Below are positions 25,211-36,666 of a DNA stretch of 64,000 bases, piece by piece. This DNA comes from Strongyloides papillosus (lineage: Eukaryota > Nematoda > Chromadorea > Rhabditida > Strongyloididae): assembly GCA_005656395.1 (NCBI GenBank), contig SRSI01000013.1, positions 1,736,001-1,800,000 of the forward strand, given 5' to 3'. Every line of letters begins with the position of its first letter. Position 1 is the first letter of the stretch. A program made the position numbers and the translations under genes. The notes under the pieces were generated by a model, which saw nothing but the letters and a program-made list of their open reading frames with translations, was not told where the DNA came from and searched no databases.

Positions 25211-26125
25211 TTAGGTTGGTGCATAAATAATGGCGGCAAGTTCATACTACAATATTTCATTGTAAAAAATTAAAATAAATAAATTTATATTAAAACAGTC
25301 TTTACGTAAAAATGTAGGGCGAATTCTCCTGATGATATTTCGCATTTTACCTTGATTTTAAAATTAATTTTTAAAAAAGTTATGTCTGATCTTAAACATG
25401 TTGTCAAAAAGAGAATTATGGGCAATTTTCTTGCATGAGTTCAAACTTAGATGTTATTAAATTGAAGCATATCAAAATATAATGGATACATAAGGGGGAA
25501 GGTCAACTTCTGAACGCTCTTTGCGTCGGTGGTTTGAAAAATTCAAAGAGGTTATTTTTGATCTCGATAATGAAGAGGGTAGTGGATGACCCTTTACTAC
25601 CAATACTCAGAATTAATAGAAGATTTAGGGGTTAAATCTGAAACAGTCACCAAGAGAGGTAAAATATATTGATAGGAGCTTCAGAAAATGAATGGAAAAC
25701 CAGAAAAACCATTCGGCTTTAAAAATAGAAATAACCTAATACTATAGAATGACAAGATTAAATATCATGTTTTAAAACTAATTTTAAAAAAACTTGGTGA
25801 ATTGAAATATGGGGCTCTAGCTCACCCTCCATACTCCCCTGATCTCTTTCCTACAGTTTTCGATTTTTCTAAACATTTGAATGCATTTTTTAAAGATAAA
25901 TTGTTTAAGAATCAGGAGACGGCAGAAAGCGATTTCAGTGACTTTTATTAGATCCAGAAGTCCTGAATCTTATAAAAGGGGAATATCAAAAACTGTTGGA
26001 ACGTTGAGAAAAATGTGTAGATTCTAACGGATATTATATTAATTAATTGACTTAACTATAACTTAAATAAATATTGTATTGATTAATTTTTTCTCTTCGC
26101 GGCCATTATTTATGCACCAACCTAA
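25211..26125 (+). mobile_element. Degenerate, internally deleted mariner element (type 1)
   Basis: Both ends carry TTAGGTTGGTGCATAAATAA followed by TGGC, an inverted repeat of about 27 bp with one mismatch, flanked by TA on each side (25209-25210 and 26126-26127). The TTAGGTTGGTGCA end is the classic mariner terminus. The 915-bp interior, below the usual 1.3 kb, still shows transposase fragments in broken frames. Near 25510-25555 there is SERSLRRWFEKFKE, followed by a trace of the acidic linker. Near 25820-26020 there is HPPYSPDLFPTVFDF, the region holding a catalytic Asp of the DDD triad, and near its end LLERWEKCVDSNGYY. Stops and shifts make it dead. Confidence 0.9.
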
Positions 26126-27607
26126 TATATTAAATGCAAAGTTGATTTTTGATGTAAAAATCACTTTTTTAGTCGGATTTATAAATAAAATGGCGTAATA
26201 TATTGAGAATTCTTAAACTTGTTGAATCATTATAACCCTTTTTCTGCTTTTTAATTATATATAATATCGAATACATTTGATATTCCAGCATTTTCTCAAT
26301 AATATATATTAAGATTACTTATACAAGTTAACTTTAACAAAAACTATTAATTATTTAAAAGTTTTATATTCCTGCTAAAAAAAACAAAAATACTTCTATC
26401 GATTATTGTAATATAAAAATAAAATTATATAAAATTGTCAAATGTTTTGATTTATTATTAAGGACATTTATATTTAAAAAAGTATCGTTATACTATCCGG
26501 TGATAATAGCATATCTAAACCTTCTTTAAAATAGATGTTTTGCAAGTATTTTAGTAATTTAAATTTAAGACAAAATATCATTTTTAAATTATGAATGCCT
26601 CTTTTAGTAAAATGATTTTAGTTTTATCTGTGAAAAGCACTTAATTTTATTGTAAATTATGATAAATTATTTTAAATCTTGGTTTGCTTTTGAATTTTTA
26701 GCATAAACTGATAATAAATTTATTTTATTTTATTCGTATTCACCCAAAAGGGACGAAAATTTACAAACATTTATAAATATTAACATTTAACGATGATTTC
26801 GCTTTTCTATCAGGTTGTTTTCGTATAGTAGAATTATCAGAAACAAGAGATAGAATTCTGTTTGGAGGTCTGTCTACTGTTCTTTTCCAATCTTTCTTCA
26901 CATATACATCAAAAGGTTTTCTTGCCTTTTCCATTCCATCTAGTTTCAGTAGTAAACACATTATCAATTCTCTCTGAGACCAACAATTCGTTCAATTCAA
27001 ATAGTTTATGGAAAAGCGATCTGACGTTAAGTGTCATCATTTTTAAATGCTTATTAATTGTTTGACTATACGAAGACCCGACGTCACCCCTTGGCTCGAA
27101 ACCTCTAATTTTTGCCTTTATAGTATCTATTTTAATTACTATACTTAATTTGTTTATTTTAAAAACTTTTTATTATCCCAGTATATGTTTTTGCAATAAT
27201 ATTAAGTAAAAATTAGAGAATAAATATAAAAACGCACACTCATAAGAGACAAAAAGAGAGGAATGTAAACTGATAATAAAAAAAGGATAAAAATATTGAC
27301 AGTTGTAGTAATTCATGTTAGGATATGAACTTTTATTTTTAAATTAATCATAAGCAATTTAAGAAAAAAAAAGTGTAAATATATTTATATTGTAAAAACA
27401 ATAAGAAAATTATTAGATCTAGAACTATAGTAAATACAAGATTTCCATCTGTATTAACACTTTTACCTTTATTAGAAATATGTAAATAAATTTTATTGAA
27501 ACAAAAAGAATTGCCAAACGAAATTTTTATTTTGTGTCAAAAAGTTTATTTGTTTAAGAAACTTTACTTATAATTTATCCACACCCTGTTTTCTAGAAGT
27601 TGTTATA
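26126..27607. other. Non-coding tract with one short coding-like relic
   Basis: The only protein-like stretch is a minus-strand frame at 26761-26967 (68 codons), which reads KARKPFDVYVKKDWKRTVDR and ends KSSLNVNIYKCL. It has no good splice context and no recognisable family, so it is treated as a possible relic. The rest is AT-rich and featureless up to the TIR element at 27608. Confidence 0.35.
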
Positions 27608-27910
27608 CAGGGTGGCCAGCGAAGGCTTTTGTGTGAGATTTAATTCTGTACATATTACTCCATAAAAATGAAAAACTTTTATACGACATTAATAATTATA
27701 ATGGTTGAAATTGTATTTTTTTAAGGAAAATTGATATGTAAATAATTAATAAATAAAGGTACTAGAAATTTACTATTTTTTATTGTATCTTTTAAATAAA
27801 TCTTTGCTATATTTAAATAGTAAAAATAGCCTCTAGTAAATTAATGTACTCCTATATGGAAAAAAGGTTAACAAAAAACATTCGAACAAAAGCCTTCGCT
27901 GGCCACCCTG
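27608..27910. mobile_element. 303-bp MITE with 25-bp perfect terminal inverted repeats
   Basis: Both ends read CAGGGTGGCCAGCGAAGGCT followed by TTTGT, a perfect 25-bp inverted repeat. TA flanks each side (27606-27607 and 27911-27912). There is no coding capacity. TA target duplication and CAGGG-type termini fit a non-autonomous Tc1/mariner-superfamily element. The perfect TIRs indicate that it is much younger than the mariner copies, or that its ends are under constraint. An isolated matching end (ACCACCCTGTA) sits at 19801. Confidence 0.85.
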
Positions 27911-28060
27911 TATAAAAAACTATATAAAAAGGACATTGAATTTTCAAATGGTATCGTATAACATTTATTAGACTTTAAAAAAATGTATTCTACCATCTTC
28001 AACAAAATTGCTCAAATCATTATTTTTATTTGCTTCTTTTTTTGTAGTTATTAACTGTGA

Positions 28061-28229
28061 AAACAATTTCTAAATGAATTCAAAAATTTTCTAAAAAGAG
28101 CCAGGCGTCAGTTATCAATTGGTCTGACTGGTCAACTTGCAGATAGACTTAACAAAGAGAATGAAAAGGAATTATTAGAGCTTGTAACAAGACATTACAA
28201 AGATCCCAAGGATCCAAATAGTTACGGAT
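28061..28229 (+). pseudogene. Orphan coding fragment without a start
   Basis: An open frame without ATG reads FLKRARRQLSIGLTGQLADR and continues with KENEKELLELVTRHYKDP before a TAG at 28227. Residue composition is protein-like, and G+C is above the surroundings. A GTAG acceptor-like site lies at 28046. No partner exon was found on the plus strand. It may be a fragment of a mobile-element gene or of a dead cellular gene; the family is not recognised. Confidence 0.35.
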
Positions 28230-28782
28230 AGTAATAAGACTATTTGAAATATGAATTTACTAACAAATTCATAGAAGCAGAAGATAATGTATTTGTTGAA
28301 AAAACAATTCTTAAATCATCCTAACTTTAATACATAATGTTTTAGCTTGCTATTATTATATAGGTCTAAAAATAAATTTTTCACATATATATTTTTGTAT
28401 GAATCTTAATAAGAAAAATCAATTTTAACTTTTTTTAGTAAACTACTTATTTTAAAATCATATCTTGGCATCACAGGTAATTCTTTAACTAGTTAATAGA
28501 CTATAACACATCTCTCGTAATCTTATACTTATTCAGTAACTGAATATTAAAGATTATTCTTTTAAATCAACTTTTAAACAAATTTATTAATTAGAAGAAA
28601 TTTTTGTAAAACATTTTGTTGATATACAGAGCAGTTAAAAATTAGTTTATTAGAACATAAAACTCACAAATCTTACAACATTAAATCTAATTTAAACGTT
28701 ACTTAAAATAGGCGGATAACGATTTTAACAACAACTAATTAATATATAACTTTTGAAAGTTACTTTAATTATACAAATAATA
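28230..28782. other. Non-coding spacer before the second mariner
   Basis: AT-rich sequence with no gene, repeat or hairpin of note. It ends at the TA target of the mariner copy at 28783. Confidence 0.4.
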
Positions 28783-29669
28783 TTAGGTTGTTGCAAAAGT
28801 TCTGTCGTATTTTTTATGGTCATCTTTAATCATCAAAAAAACACGATTGCGATTGATATAAAATTAAGTTATTATAGTAATTAGATAGTACCACTTCTTA
28901 ACTTTAAAATTCGTATAATCACAATTTGTTACACCGTCTATGCTACATTTTCTTTTGCTAAACATAGATGTGGTCAGAAGTAATTTTTGACACTGTATTT
29001 TCTAAGAACTCCAACTAAGACAAATGACAACTGATACTTCCAAAAATTTTTGTATAGCATTGGAAAGAGATGTAGTAAATGTTAGAACTATGTAAAGATC
29101 GTTCTCAAAGTTTCAAGACAAAGAAATGAATCTTGAAGATGAAGTATGGATTTGTATGGCTTTAGCTTCGAATAAAGATTTTTTGAAATTCTATAATTTC
29201 CAAACTACTTTTAATGACCTCTATTATAAAATTCTATCAAAATTAGACAAAAAAATTCTAAAAAAATTACGTAATTCGAAAAATTACAAAAATTTTGTTC
29301 TTCAATATGACGGCATGTGACATTGAAGACTCAAAAAAATCTGGATAGGAGAAGTTATGAATTTCTTTCGCATACAAAATAACTTCCAGATGTTTCTCTA
29401 TCTAATCACTACTTACTCTTATCTCTACATAGTTTCTGGGATGCTAGATACTTTAGTAAAGTTGGTAAGGCAAATATTGGTTTTTTTGAAACTTTCTTCA
29501 AAAAGAATAAGAAATTCTTCACATTTGGAATCGATAAGGTGGCTACTTAATGGAGACTAGTTGTAAATTATATTCGATAATATATTGTAAATTAGACATA
29601 TTTCTTATTAAAATTACAATCATTTAAAAATTTTGTAAAAAATACGACAGAACTTTTGCAACAACCTAA
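28783..29669 (+). mobile_element. Degenerate mariner element (type 2) with 34-bp perfect TIRs
   Basis: Both ends begin TTAGGTTGTTGCAAAAGTTC and continue TGTCGTATTTTTTA, a 34-bp perfect inverted repeat. TA flanks both sides (28781-28782 and 29670-29671). It is a different mariner lineage from the copy at 25211, since the termini diverge after TTAGGTTG. The 887-bp interior retains pieces of transposase, for example FSKFQDKEMNLEDE near 29103-29145, which corresponds to the linker before the catalytic domain, and RWLLNGD near 29540-29560. The open frames at 29126-29320 and 29357-29560 are remnants of this gene, not independent genes. The perfect TIRs with a wrecked interior suggest cross-mobilisation by an outside transposase. 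Confidence 0.85.
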
Positions 29670-30192
29670 TACTATAATATAATACTTTTCTTTTTTGTCC
29701 CTTAGTTCCTACACTAAAATAAAATTCATAATTTCAAGTTTAAAACTATATGAGAATAAAATGACGCGAAGATTTTTTACAATTTTTAAAATGACAACAT
29801 GAACTAAAATATAATATTAGAAAAAATTTATAGGATTACTTTATTGATGGGATTATATTTTGTAGAAATGCAATTTTAATAATTACTAAATCGTGGTCAC
29901 CTGTTAAAAATTATATTTAAAAAAAAAGATTGTACTTACGATTTTAATAATTATATTACCAATAGTATTTAAAGATGCTCTGTAGTACATCCAAACTGTC
30001 TGAAATTAAAATGATTACAATACAATAAAAAAGGTAACACTGTCTCATGAAAAACATAAAAAATCAATTTTTCAATTGTCCCAATCCCTATATATTTTAA
30101 TTATATAACTCCTTTAGGCACAAGGTAAAAGTAAAATATGATGTTAAAACGAAAATATATTAAATCTAAACTATGTTTTACTTATTTATGTA
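29670..30192. other. Non-coding spacer
   Basis: AT-rich sequence between the mariner and the next TIR element. No gene or repeat recognised. Confidence 0.4.
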
Positions 30193-30682
30193 CAGAGTGT
30201 TTCAAATAACAGTACTCTTTTTTAAATTTTCATAACTTCGTTCGATTTTATCTGATTTTAATAAACTTTTTTATTTGTCCTAAGATTCTAAAGTTTTGTT
30301 TAACAAAAAAAATGTTTTTAAAAAACAACTGTTCTTAAGAATAAGAAATTTAATCTTTAATATTACTGCATATTTAGGGAAAAACCATGTTTGTAAATAT
30401 ATTTTTTTGATGAAATGAAGTGATTTTGACAAGAAAAGAATTTTAATAGTTTGCTTAAAGTTATTTGACATTTGATTAAAGTAATTTTATTGTAAAAAAC
30501 TAATGGAATGACAATTTACACCCAAAGAAAAAATACCTTTATGCTACCAATTCTTCAAGAACGAAGAGATTTCGTGATAAAGCTCCAAATCCTTGCTACA
30601 GATAAAAATGTTGTTAAAATCGGTTAAGAATGAACAAGGTTATGAAACTTTAAAAGAGAGTACTGTTATTTGAAACACTTTG
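30193..30682. mobile_element. 490-bp TIR element with long imperfect ends
   Basis: The left end begins CAGAGTGTTTCAAATAACAG and continues TACTCT. The right end, read inward, begins CAAAGTGTTTCAAATAACAG and continues TACTCT. Similarity goes on for about 50-60 bp with scattered mismatches (for example TTTCATAAC in both). The left side is preceded by TA; the right flank is TTTAA, so the exact boundary there is uncertain. No open frame with meaning is present; a 63-codon minus-strand frame inside is random-looking. Probably a non-autonomous DNA transposon of the Tc1/mariner type. Confidence 0.7.
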
Positions 30683-32827
30683 TTTAATGTAGTAGATAAG
30701 TAAAGGCATTAAATGCACATAATATTATAAAAATATATCAAAGCATAAAAAAGTTATTAAACGTTTTATGTAATTGTAGAGCATATTTTGGTACACCCAA
30801 TATAATAATTAAGAAATGTGATAATATAAAAATTAATTCAATCTAAAATATCCATCTTTACTTGAAACGCTCTATATCATATAAGGCATAAAATAAAAAA
30901 AATTAAAATCGTTATCATTTTACTATACCAACTCCTATAATAAGCCTTTTTTAACTATAAATAAATATTTTTATTATCAATAAAATTTAAATTTTATGAC
31001 TATCAAAAAACACTGTTTTAACTAGAATAAGTTAAGTATAAACTAATGTTTTCATAGATGACATTCTTCTTTCCCAGATACTAATTTTGGCTTTAAGAAG
31101 ACACTTAATACAGTAAGAATAGTAAAGAATGAAAAATGTCACAAAACAACCAATATACTTTTAGCACTAAATATACTGTATAAGGAAAACCTTATTTATC
31201 CAATCACACCACAATTAAAAATAAGTAATTTTGTGGACAGTTTTCTACATAAAATAAATGATTTTTGGTTTTTAATGACTGATATTGTAGTATGTATAAT
31301 TAATAATCAAAAATGTTATAAAATAATCAAATTATACATACGTTATTTAGAAATTTACTATTTAACACTTTTATTATCATAGCAGAACAAATTTGTGTAA
31401 ATAATTCATGTGACAAAATCAACTCTATTTTCTAATTTACACTGTCTTATGATTGAATATTTAATAACTCTATTTTTTACATTATCATTTAAAATAATTA
31501 TTTCACATTAGATTATGTAATTGTATATTTATTTTTTTGACTATATCTTTTAGACAACTCTTTTCATGATACGTTTTTACATTCTACTTATAACTTTTAT
31601 ATAAATACCCAGCATTTAAGTACATTTTATTTCATAAAGAATATATTTTAGATGACATAATTCTTATAAATCTCGGTTAAAAATTTTTTCACATTCAGAT
31701 AAAATAAAATATTATTTACTTGGTAATTTTAAAATGTATAAATGTTTTTTGAACCGTTTATCAAAATTTATCAAACTTAAGGAAATCAGAAAAAAAATAT
31801 AGTTTTCTTGGAAAGGATGTTCAAAGTCAAACATTTTTTTCAATATTTTTTGCTGTTTTTAATGCTTTTACTAAATGTTTTGATAATTTACTTTTCTTGT
31901 AATTGTTTTACATAAATTTTTCTCTAAAAATAATATAATAAGTTTAAATTATAATTATCATTATCAAAACAACATCAAAGACTATTTCTATTTTGTAATA
32001 ATATTATTTTTAATAAAAATATGCTAAAAAATTGAAGATAGTTTTTAATAAAATTTTTACAAGTAAAAAAGTTAAAAATTAAAATCTCTAAATTAAAGGA
32101 AATTTGAATTGAATTTACAATGATAAAATCATTTTTAAACAACTTCCATATATAATGAACTATTTTTCATAATTTTAAAAGAGAAAAAATGATTTTAGAT
32201 TATAAATGTTCAGTCCATATTTATACTTTTATATTGTTATATTTAATACGTCATTACTGATAATTTCTTCTTATATTATTTTATGTAAATGGCAACTTAT
32301 TATCAAGGTATACATATTTTTGACATTTATATATTCACAAAAAATAAGAGTTTTTTAAATTTTATAAATATTAAAACACGAAACACATTCAGTTAAGTTA
32401 ATTTTGCGATTGTATTTGTTAGTATTACCTATATGAATTAATGCACTCTAAATATACAAAATTTCTGGTAAATTTTTATTACGTATATAGTTATAAACAT
32501 ATTAAAAATTTATTTTATGATAGCGTTATCAAATTGAGTAAGTTATACTGTACCAGAAGTATTAAATATCATTTAAAAAGTTATTGTTTTTATATCCTTT
32601 TATTTTTTTAAAAATAATAATTCTTTAGAAAGTTGCTCTATTATATAATAACTTTAATTATCATTTATTTTCAATAAAATATAAGTGCATACTTATTATT
32701 CTTCTTTTCCTTAATATTTAGAAAATTTTATGTAAACACAAAAAATACATCCTATACTCCAATATATATGCAGTGATATTAATAAAATTTCTCATTCCAA
32801 ATAAGTTGAAAAAATTATTCTTTCACC
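30683..32827. other. Non-coding tract upstream of the chemoreceptor gene
   Basis: AT-rich and featureless. The segment just before 32828 is the presumed promoter of the GPCR. A short TTGAAACGCTCTAT near 30862 faintly resembles the outer end of the 490-bp element and may be a trace of another copy. Confidence 0.4.
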
Positions 32828-33828
32828 ATGTTCACTTATTTGGATTTAATACAAATGTTTTATAGTCTTCCATCAACGTTACTACTAATTATTTTTGCAA
32901 TATTATTAACTAATGAAATGTTAATAAAGAAAAATCCAATTTTTGACAATAAGTTTTATCCTTTCATCTTGTACAAAGTTTACTGTGATCTTTTAACAGA
33001 ATTATCAACATTATTTTGTGACAATGCTGCTAGATATAATATTTTTGGTGATTTCTATAAAAACAATGACCCATTGGCTATATATTATTTTCTGGTAGCT
33101 GGATTAACATATACAATAACATTTGAAATATCTTTTATCATAAGTCTTAATAGATTTATAGCAGTTGTTTATCCATTATTAATGAACTATTGGTTTTCAA
33201 AAAGTAGAATCAAAGTTTGGATATTTGTAACAATGGTAATTGGTCTTTTCTGTGGAATTTCATTTGTTTACTTTAATCCATATTATAATGATTTAAAATT
33301 TGGGTCAGGCTTCATATTAGCCTTTAGGTCAAAAAGTACACCATATTATTCAATCTACTATACATTCTTAGTTATTTTCCCTTTAGCTGTAGCTTCTACA
33401 GTTTTAAACATTATAACAATTAAAAAAATAACATCTGAATACAGGAAAAGTCATAACACAACATACAATAACAAATTAAATGATTTACCATTTATAGTAT
33501 ACAGTTTCTTAAGTTTTGTGTGTTTTCTTCTTTTTGGTTTACAAAATATGATTAGAGCAGTTAATTATTTAACAATTAATGATGAAATCTTAAACAACTT
33601 TTGTGACATTGCTATTAGATGGACTCAAGATGCTCAGATTTTTGGATTATTTTATGCTATTCTATTTTTATGGTAAGTTTAAAAAAGAAAATTTATTAAC
33701 AAATATTTTACAGTAAACCATTGAAAAATTTAATCTTATTCAGAAAAAAAGCTGCTGTTGCTGCAAGTTCAAATGCAGTACAAGTTACAATTGTTAACCG
33801 TTCCAAATCACGTAGTACCAGACATTAA
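32828..33828 (+). CDS. Srv-class seven-transmembrane chemoreceptor (nematode serpentine receptor)
   Basis: Exon 1 (32828-33672) and exon 2 (33714-33828) join across a 41-bp intron (GTAAGT..TTACAG) to give 319 residues, the usual length for the family. Seven hydrophobic segments can be drawn, starting near residues 12, 42, 86, 127, 173, 219 and 262. Residues 108-116 (NRFIAVVYP) sit after TM3, where rhodopsin-type receptors have DRY. The motif and the LNR..A..YP pattern are typical of the Srv/Srg superfamily. The cytoplasmic tail begins CKPLKNLILFRKK and ends with a Ser/Arg-rich basic stretch. The product should be a plasma-membrane receptor, in Caenorhabditis usually in ciliated sensory neurons; the ligand is unknown. 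It is a lone copy here, without neighbouring receptor paralogs. A second candidate set of 3' exons lies downstream at 34294-34485. Confidence 0.8.
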
Positions 33829-34293
33829 AATTAAAAAATTTTAAAAAATATTTAACGATAACAATTTAAGAAAATTTCAGAAAATAAAAAAACCATAAAA
33901 AAAAATATAAAAATCTAAAAAATCCAAAAAAATTTATCTCTAATGTTTATTAGTACAAGACAATTGCTTACAAATAAATTAAACTTAACATTATAAATTT
34001 ATGGAAATAATACACTTTAATTTAAGCACAAAAGGACTCAAGATGAATAAAAAAACGATTTGGTAAACAAATGAAATCAATCTCCATCGTCATCAACAAG
34101 TTTAACTAATCTTTTAATTATCACACATAAAAAATTATAAATTTCCATTTTTATATGTTATTTTTTTTGTATAAATAAATTTTTTTAAGATATTCATTTG
34201 TTATTGTTATTTCAAAAATTTCTCAGTAAAGATATTACCTTAAACTTGTATATCCTGTATTAAAATTATACCATTCTTGTTCTCTATTTACAG

Positions 34294-34485
34294 TAAGCGA
34301 AAACATTCAAAAAATTGTTTATATTATTTTAATCATCAACATCACAGAACAGATAAAAAAATGTTGTATTTAAAGGTACATTTTTTTTACTTTCGGATAT
34401 TATTTTGATATTCAAAAGATTATAAATTTTTTATTTGCTTTTTTTACAGAATTTAAAAAGTACTACTAATTTTAGATGGAAATAA
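34294..34485 (+). other. Candidate alternative 3' exons of the Srv receptor gene
   Basis: After TTTACAG, a segment at 34294-34375 begins TAAGCG, mirroring the TAAACC start of the regular last exon. If joined to the receptor's exon 1 it reads in frame as CKRKHSKNCLYYFNHQHHRT, then DKKMLYLK, up to a donor GTACAT. A second intron (34376-34449, ending TTTTTACAG) leads in phase 0 to 34450-34485, NLKSTTNFRWK and a TAA. The result would be a different, His/Lys-rich cytoplasmic tail. Alternatively it is a relic of a duplicated receptor gene, or chance. Confidence 0.35.
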
Positions 34486-36664
34486 AAATTTTTATTTCTT
34501 TTTTTTAAAACTGAGCGGAAAAAAAATATTATCGTTCAAAGATATTTCATTTCTAGGAATTTAAAAGTATAAAGCTAAATATTGTTTTTATTTTAAACAA
34601 CTTTTATTACTAATCTTTAGTAATATATAGTTCTATACTGTTTAAAGAATATTTTATACAATTCACAGAATTTAAATTAACTTTTAATAAAACATATATG
34701 CAAAAAATAGTGCTGTAAACATTATTTTTTTTTGTTGTAGAAATAAATTTCAAATTTAAGACTAATACAATGAGGACTTTAATTTTTTAAGTACTTGATG
34801 GTAAATATTATTAATTGCTTTAATTAATATTAACAACATATATTAGATAAAGACAAACAAATTAAAGTATTAAAGTGTATAATTTCCAAACAATTCAATT
34901 AAATTAAATTTGGTAAGTTTGTTTTGATTTAAAAAGGGAATTTTTTTCATTATTTACAATTTTCTTAAAAGTTAAAATGCTTATGAAAAAGAATTTATAA
35001 GTGTAAAACATAATAAGATTTAAAAGTCTGAAACATAATTATTTTATTCATAAACAGACTTTTTTTAAACAAAATATTGGCAATAATAAACCAAGAAATT
35101 TAAATGGTCTTCATATCGAACAACGATAAAAATTACGTTATACACTATATAATTTAATAATTCATTTTTTCATTTTTTAAAAATTTGGTAACTTTAAAAA
35201 TTTACTTCTTTTATCTTATTTTGAATTAAAATGAATTATCTTTAAAAATTTTGGACAAAGTTGTCTTATAAGGACGATTTTGAAATTTTTCACTCAGAAA
35301 CTTTTAAATGTCAGATAAATATGGTGCCATAGAAATTATAAAAAAAAAAGATATATAATTTCAAATTGTTAAACTATGTCAAAAAAATCCTATAGATTGT
35401 TTCATTTTCCTTAAGAAAATTTTTTTTGCAAGACCTTATTACATTACTTTAAAAGTTTTCTATCCCATCATAATAAGTAGTCACTTTTTATAATTTTTTT
35501 TAAAAGATTTAAAATTTTTTATAATTAACGTTTTTAACGATATTAAATAAATCATTTAAATATCAATTTAATTTATTCTCAAAACGTTAACTATCTATGT
35601 TTGTCCTTAATGTAATGTGCTAATTTGTTTGTTTTTTATGTGAAAAAATTGTTTACTGAGAAAAACGTAATTTAGATATAAAATATTTTAAAAATAACTA
35701 TATAAGTTCAATAGTAATGTAAAAACTTCTCAGTAATTATCAAATATTTTAATTAATTATAATTATTTATTATATAAATATTCATAATTAGCAGAAAATA
35801 GATGTATAAGAGTTTATATTAAGTTTGATAATGATGTTAACCATATAAATAACAAACAAATTTATCTTAAACTAAAAGAAGTATAAAAAATATTATTACA
35901 TTCATAGCAAATATTGTTATCTTTAAATACAAACTACTCAAATGTTCAAATAAATTTATTTCAAAGTAGTTTCATAACAAATTATAATTAATCTCTGACG
36001 TAGGTTAAATTCAAATTAATAATTTTATCAATTCAACAGAATTTCAACTTTGTATATCTTTGATAAAAAATTAAATTAATATAATCATGTTATAATCCAT
36101 GTTGATGGTTATTTTGTCATCAAAATTAAAATTAAATTTTTTCTGAATTTACTAAATTTTTTAGTCCAAAAAAGAGAATGCACTAAATTAATTGAAATTT
36201 TAAATCCTAAATAAGCAAATTACGCTGAAACTGAATCTACAATCATTGAAAATTAATAATTTACATATATTTTATATTTTATTATTATTAACGAAATAAA
36301 TTAGACTTGAAATAAGTTTATTCATAGTTATATGCTTAATAACTTATATTGGTGTTTTCCATAAACGAAATTTATAAGATTATTAGAATACTGTTCTGTT
36401 ACTTTAAATATAAACATTAAATATAAACAGGAAAAATAAGTTTTTTCATCATTTCTCTTTAAAATAGATTAAAAGTTTATTGAATTTGTACTAGTTCTTT
36501 AACATTTAGTGTTATGGTAATTTGTCTCTGTAATTTTTAAAACAAAAAAATGAATGGAAATAAGTATTTAGTTTAGAAAAGAAATCTATTAGGATCTGTG
36601 ATAAAAAAGTATTTATAACTTATACTTGAAATTCAATTCTTTTATACCACTTCTTAATGTTGTA
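34486..36664. other. Non-coding tract
   Basis: AT-rich sequence; no gene or clear repeat seen. Confidence 0.4.
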
Positions 36665-36666
36665 TA

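Noticed and set aside
27060..27115. Possible tRNA-like patch containing GGCTCGAAACC
   Set aside because: No cloverleaf can be drawn on either strand: no acceptor stem and no D arm.
29126..29560. Two short plus-strand ORFs as independent genes
   Set aside because: They lie inside the mariner TIRs at 28783-29669 and are transposase remnants.
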